Positions 61,681-64,000 of a stretch of 64,000 nt of DNA are shown here, piece after piece. This DNA is from Paenibacillus turicensis. GTDB lineage: Bacteria; Bacillota; Bacilli; Paenibacillales; Paenibacillaceae. The notes under the pieces were generated by a model. That model was not told where the DNA came from, searched no databases, and saw nothing but the letters and a program-made list of their open reading frames with translations. The stretch spans positions 372,001 through 436,000 of the forward strand of contig NZ_JAGGKG010000001.1 in the NCBI RefSeq assembly GCF_017873435.1. Reading direction: 5' to 3'. The translations under genes and the position numbers were made by a program. Positions within the stretch are counted from its first letter, which is position 1, and each line of letters starts with the position of its first letter.

Positions 61681-62211
61681 ATCTTTAAATCAATTTCTTA
61701 CTTAAAATTAGGAAATGAAGTGCAACGCCATGCTTTTCACGTCATACAGCAATTAAATATTATCCAGGATTTCGCCTCCTATACTCCTCTCTTATGTGGA
61801 ACCATTCCCCTCGCTATTGATGTTGAGGGATCGGACTTAGATATCATCATGGAAGTACACAACTTTGAACACTATAAAGATGAAGTACAATCACGATATG
61901 GAAAATTAAACGGATTTACGTTAAACGAATTGATCGTGCAGGAAATACCTACTGTGCTTTGTAATTTTACATTTGAGAATATGGACTTTGAACTGTTTTC
62001 CCAGCCTATCCCCGTTGTGAAGCAAAATGCTTATAGACATATGATTATCGAGCACCATTTATTAATGACGCTCCCTCATATTAGAGATGAGATTATACAT
62101 TTGAAGAAGCAAGGCTTAAAGACTGAACCTGCCTTTGCCAAGGTGTTAGGATTAACGGGTGATCCTTATGAGGAGCTTTTGATGATAGGTAGCAGATTTG
62201 ATTTAATTTAA
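61681..62211 (+). CDS. DUF4269 nucleotidyltransferase-like protein, apparent ATC start
   Basis: The family pattern PLLCGTIPLAIDVEGSDLDII (GT and two Asp residues resembling a minimal nucleotidyltransferase site), then FELFSQP and the ending EPAFAKVLGLTGDPYEELL, identify DUF4269. Family members start with a conserved YLxxGNxxQ segment. Here that segment lies upstream of the first usual start codon (GTG 61720). In the same frame AAGGAGGAG at 61665-61673 lies seven bases before an ATC codon at 61681, and no ATG, GTG or TTG occurs between them. The likely start is therefore a rare ATC, or an ATG-to-ATC mutation that would lower expression. The function is unknown. Confidence 0.65.
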   Translation: MFKSISYLKLGNEVQRHAFHVIQQLNIIQDFASYTPLLCGTIPLAIDVEGSDLDIIMEVHNFEHYKDEVQSRYGKLNGFTLNELIVQEIPTVLCNFTFENMDFELFSQPIPVVKQNAYRHMIIEHHLLMTLPHIRDEIIHLKKQGLKTEPAFAKVLGLTGDPYEELLMIGSRFDLI

Positions 62212-62217
62212 AGAGTC

Positions 62218-62436
62218 ATGAAGCCAGAGGCAATATTTTATATGGGTGTGTATGGTGGCAAGAATCATGAGGGTGTATGGAAAGAAGATACATATTCACC
62301 TAAACGATTTTTCTCATTTCATGATGAAGCTATCATTCAGGAAACAGTGAGCAATATGTTCATGATAGAACCGTTTAGAATGATCCCATTAGACGGAGAG
62401 TTTGATTTTTATAGTAAGATTTTAAAGACAAAATAA
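62218..62436 (+). CDS. small hypothetical protein, possibly fragment
   Basis: 72 residues, beginning six bases after the DUF4269 gene, with the sequence GVYGGKNHEGVWKEDTYSPKRFF and PFRMIPLDGEFDFYS. There is no good ribosome site before ATG 62218. It reads like the central part or end of a larger cytoplasmic protein rather than a complete one. It is followed by a terminator at 62439-62491. Confidence 0.35.
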   Translation: MKPEAIFYMGVYGGKNHEGVWKEDTYSPKRFFSFHDEAIIQETVSNMFMIEPFRMIPLDGEFDFYSKILKTK

Positions 62437-62438
62437 AA

Positions 62439-62491
62439 GAAATAGACCGATCCTAACGTAAAGCATATCTGCGAAGGTATCGGTCTATTTC
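62439..62491. terminator. bidirectional terminator
   Basis: GAAATAGACCGAT (62439-62451) pairs perfectly with ATCGGTCTATTTC (62479-62491). It lies between the plus-strand hypothetical gene and the convergent SLH gene. Confidence 0.75.
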
Positions 62492-62511
62492 ATCATAATA
62501 TTATTTAACTT

Positions 62512-63999
62512 CTATTTTTTATCTATCAAGCTAGACTTCTCCAGTAAACGCTGTACTAAGGCAGTTGCCTCAGCACGAGTGATGTTGCTATCAGGTGCTA
62601 ATTTCGTTGCACTCCGTCCCTGAGCCAATCCAGTTTCCAGACATGCCGCAATGCTAGCTTCTGCATATTTAGAAATACTTGAACTGTCTGTAAAAGCACT
62701 GAGCACAGCTTGACTCTGACTTTCGCTTAATGCAGGAGAAATTCCTGTCCATTTCATTGCTTTTGCCAGTATTGTCATCGCTTGTTCCCGAGTAATTAGC
62801 TTCTGTGGTCCAAACCTGTCTTCAGCATAACCATTAATAAGATTATAATTGTAAGCCGTCTTCACGTAGCCTGCATACCATGTAGATTCCGGCACGTCAG
62901 CAAAGGATGAAGCTCCACCTTCTGGTGCCAGTCCCATTGCTCGTACAATTAACGCGGCGAATTCTGCACGAGTAATCGCCTGATCTGGTTGGAAGGCTGT
63001 AGCGGTTAGGCCATTGATAATCATTCGTGAGGCCATATCATTAACGATGCCTGAAGCCCAGTGATTGTTCGTGTCAGCAAACTGTTGATTATTAAAGACC
63101 ACAGTATACGTACTATTTGTTAAACTGTTGATCACAGCATAATACCGTTCTCCAGTTTTCTTCACATAGGTTGGCACATGATACGTGCTTCCATCCTCTT
63201 TCACTACTATACCTGTAGTGATCTTGTTAGGATCAATGTCCTCTGGAAGCGCTAATGTCCGTTCAACGAAGTTCTGGAATTGCTTAATCTCTACACTTTT
63301 TCCATCGTACTTGGCATCAATCGTAAACTCTATCGGTTGAACCATAACAGAGAATCCGTTTTTACTAGCAGCATGATTCACCCTACTAACTACATCTGTG
63401 TCTGCCTTGGTAATGTTTACTTCCACTATCACTTCTCCCAGATTGGCTTTTGCATCCAAGTCAGTTGCAATTTTCTGTATTGCAAGCTCGCTTGCCTTGA
63501 GCTTGTAAGAAGCGATTGGTGTAGTTAATTCTAATACAGCAGACTTGTCTTCCATCAATTTCACCATGTCACCAGTGAGCTTCCCAATAACAACATCCGA
63601 AGCTTCTGAAGCAGGAATGGTGACTACTAGTCCATCCTTCTCTTTCTCCATCATTTGCTGAAGCTTAGCTACATTTGGTGTAATTGTAGTTACCGTTCGT
63701 TTATTTACAGTCGTCGTCTGGGATTTTGCAATATTTTCCATTTTTCCATTAACTAAAATAGGTACCCCTTGTTTATTGGGCTCAGTAGCTGTTTCAGTAG
63801 AAGGTGTGGAAGTAGTAGACGTGTTACCAGGAGCGCTAGTGGCTACATCCTCAAATTCTGCTGTTACTTTGACGGAACTCTCCGGCATGATAAAGCTGTT
63901 GCCCTTGATTTCTGTCACCATTTCACCTGTTGTATATTTAAGTGTTCCCGCCTTCAATTGCTTACCACTTTCAGGCTGAATCACCAACGTTACGGTTTG
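62512..63999 (-). CDS. SLH-domain surface protein, 5' part beyond window
   Basis: The frame is open to the window edge, so the amino end is missing. The visible part begins in an InlB B-repeat/bacterial-repeat domain (PESGKQLKAGTLKYTTGEM and MPESSVKVTAEFE), then a Ser/Thr/Pro linker (about 45-75), a domain of about 200 residues without assignment, and three SLH repeats at the end (FADTNNHWASGIVNDMASRMIING, FADVPESTWYAGYVKTAYNYNLINGY and FTDSSSISKYAEASIAACLETGL). SLH at the carboxyl end anchors the protein to wall polymer. It is a third SLH protein in the window, unrelated in its non-SLH part to the one at 20025-21473. Confidence 0.88.
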   Translation of the reverse strand, partial: QTVTLVIQPESGKQLKAGTLKYTTGEMVTEIKGNSFIMPESSVKVTAEFEDVATSAPGNTSTTSTPSTETATEPNKQGVPILVNGKMENIAKSQTTTVNKRTVTTITPNVAKLQQMMEKEKDGLVVTIPASEASDVVIGKLTGDMVKLMEDKSAVLELTTPIASYKLKASELAIQKIATDLDAKANLGEVIVEVNITKADTDVVSRVNHAASKNGFSVMVQPIEFTIDAKYDGKSVEIKQFQNFVERTLALPEDIDPNKITTGIVVKEDGSTYHVPTYVKKTGERYYAVINSLTNSTYTVVFNNQQFADTNNHWASGIVNDMASRMIINGLTATAFQPDQAITRAEFAALIVRAMGLAPEGGASSFADVPESTWYAGYVKTAYNYNLINGYAEDRFGPQKLITREQAMTILAKAMKWTGISPALSESQSQAVLSAFTDSSSISKYAEASIAACLETGLAQGRSATKLAPDSNITRAEATALVQRLLEKSSLIDKK

Positions 64000-64000
64000 T

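Noticed and set aside
1..64000. tRNA, rRNA, CRISPR or complete insertion sequences
   Set aside because: None was seen on reading both strands; no transposase-like protein among the plausible genes.

Overview
The window reads as a chromosomal stretch of a low-to-moderate G+C, Gram-positive, S-layer-bearing member of the Bacillota, most likely Paenibacillaceae (Brevibacillus/Paenibacillus-like). The grounds are: strong AAGGAGG ribosome sites with frequent TTG and GTG starts, three proteins with SLH repeats, Bacillus-type lipoproteins, a Bacillus-like nucleoside ABC operon, a GntR operator of the Bacillus CTTGTATACAAG type, and no outer-membrane genes. This placement is inference; there is no rRNA gene here to confirm it. 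No tRNA, rRNA, CRISPR array or intact insertion sequence was seen.

Layout. 1-3216: hexuronate catabolism (uxuB, cut by the window edge, and uxuA) with a divergent GntR regulator and two operator-like palindromes, one just after the uxuA promoter and one just before the regulator gene. 3281-5862: a membrane-anchored HtrA-like serine protease and a zinc-ribbon membrane protein. 6292-21473: a polymorphic-toxin region, all on the minus strand. Reading downstream it holds an SLH protein, a large DUF5704-like exported protein, a 1686-residue RHS toxin with a WXG100-like amino end and an AT-rich exchangeable tip, its probable immunity gene, and then a trail of small immunity-type genes (Imm30-like, barstar, DUF2247 and unnamed families) separated by terminators and gene remnants.

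22042-27852: a five-gene oligopeptide/nickel-type ABC importer with a well-formed sigma-A promoter. 28048-36710: a MalT-like STAND/LuxR regulator, an ABC-2 exporter (two permeases, one ATPase) and a hybrid sensor kinase carrying two kinase modules. 36851-37831: a duplicated YdcZ/DUF606 transporter. 37915-41848: a Fur-box-controlled ferric-siderophore ABC importer whose base composition is visibly richer in G+C than its surroundings. 42116-45916: a MacB/FtsX-like exporter with a TetR regulator and a clear palindromic operator. 46126-55893: CPBP protease, an SDR lacking the catalytic Tyr, RNA 2'-phosphotransferase, an old-yellow-enzyme-like flavin reductase, an M13 metallopeptidase fused to SLH-like repeats, an MBL-fold hydrolase, a GH35 beta-galactosidase and a hypothetical protein. 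56282-61020: a BMP-type nucleoside ABC importer (nupNOPQ-like). 61128-64000: small hypothetical genes, a DUF4269 gene that seems to start at a non-canonical ATC codon, and the carboxyl end of a third SLH protein.

The most distinctive feature is the SLH / DUF5704 / RHS toxin / immunity-trail locus. It suggests a cell-surface-associated contact-toxin apparatus whose tip has been replaced repeatedly, leaving orphan immunity genes downstream. The link between the SLH pair and the toxin is inferred from gene order only.
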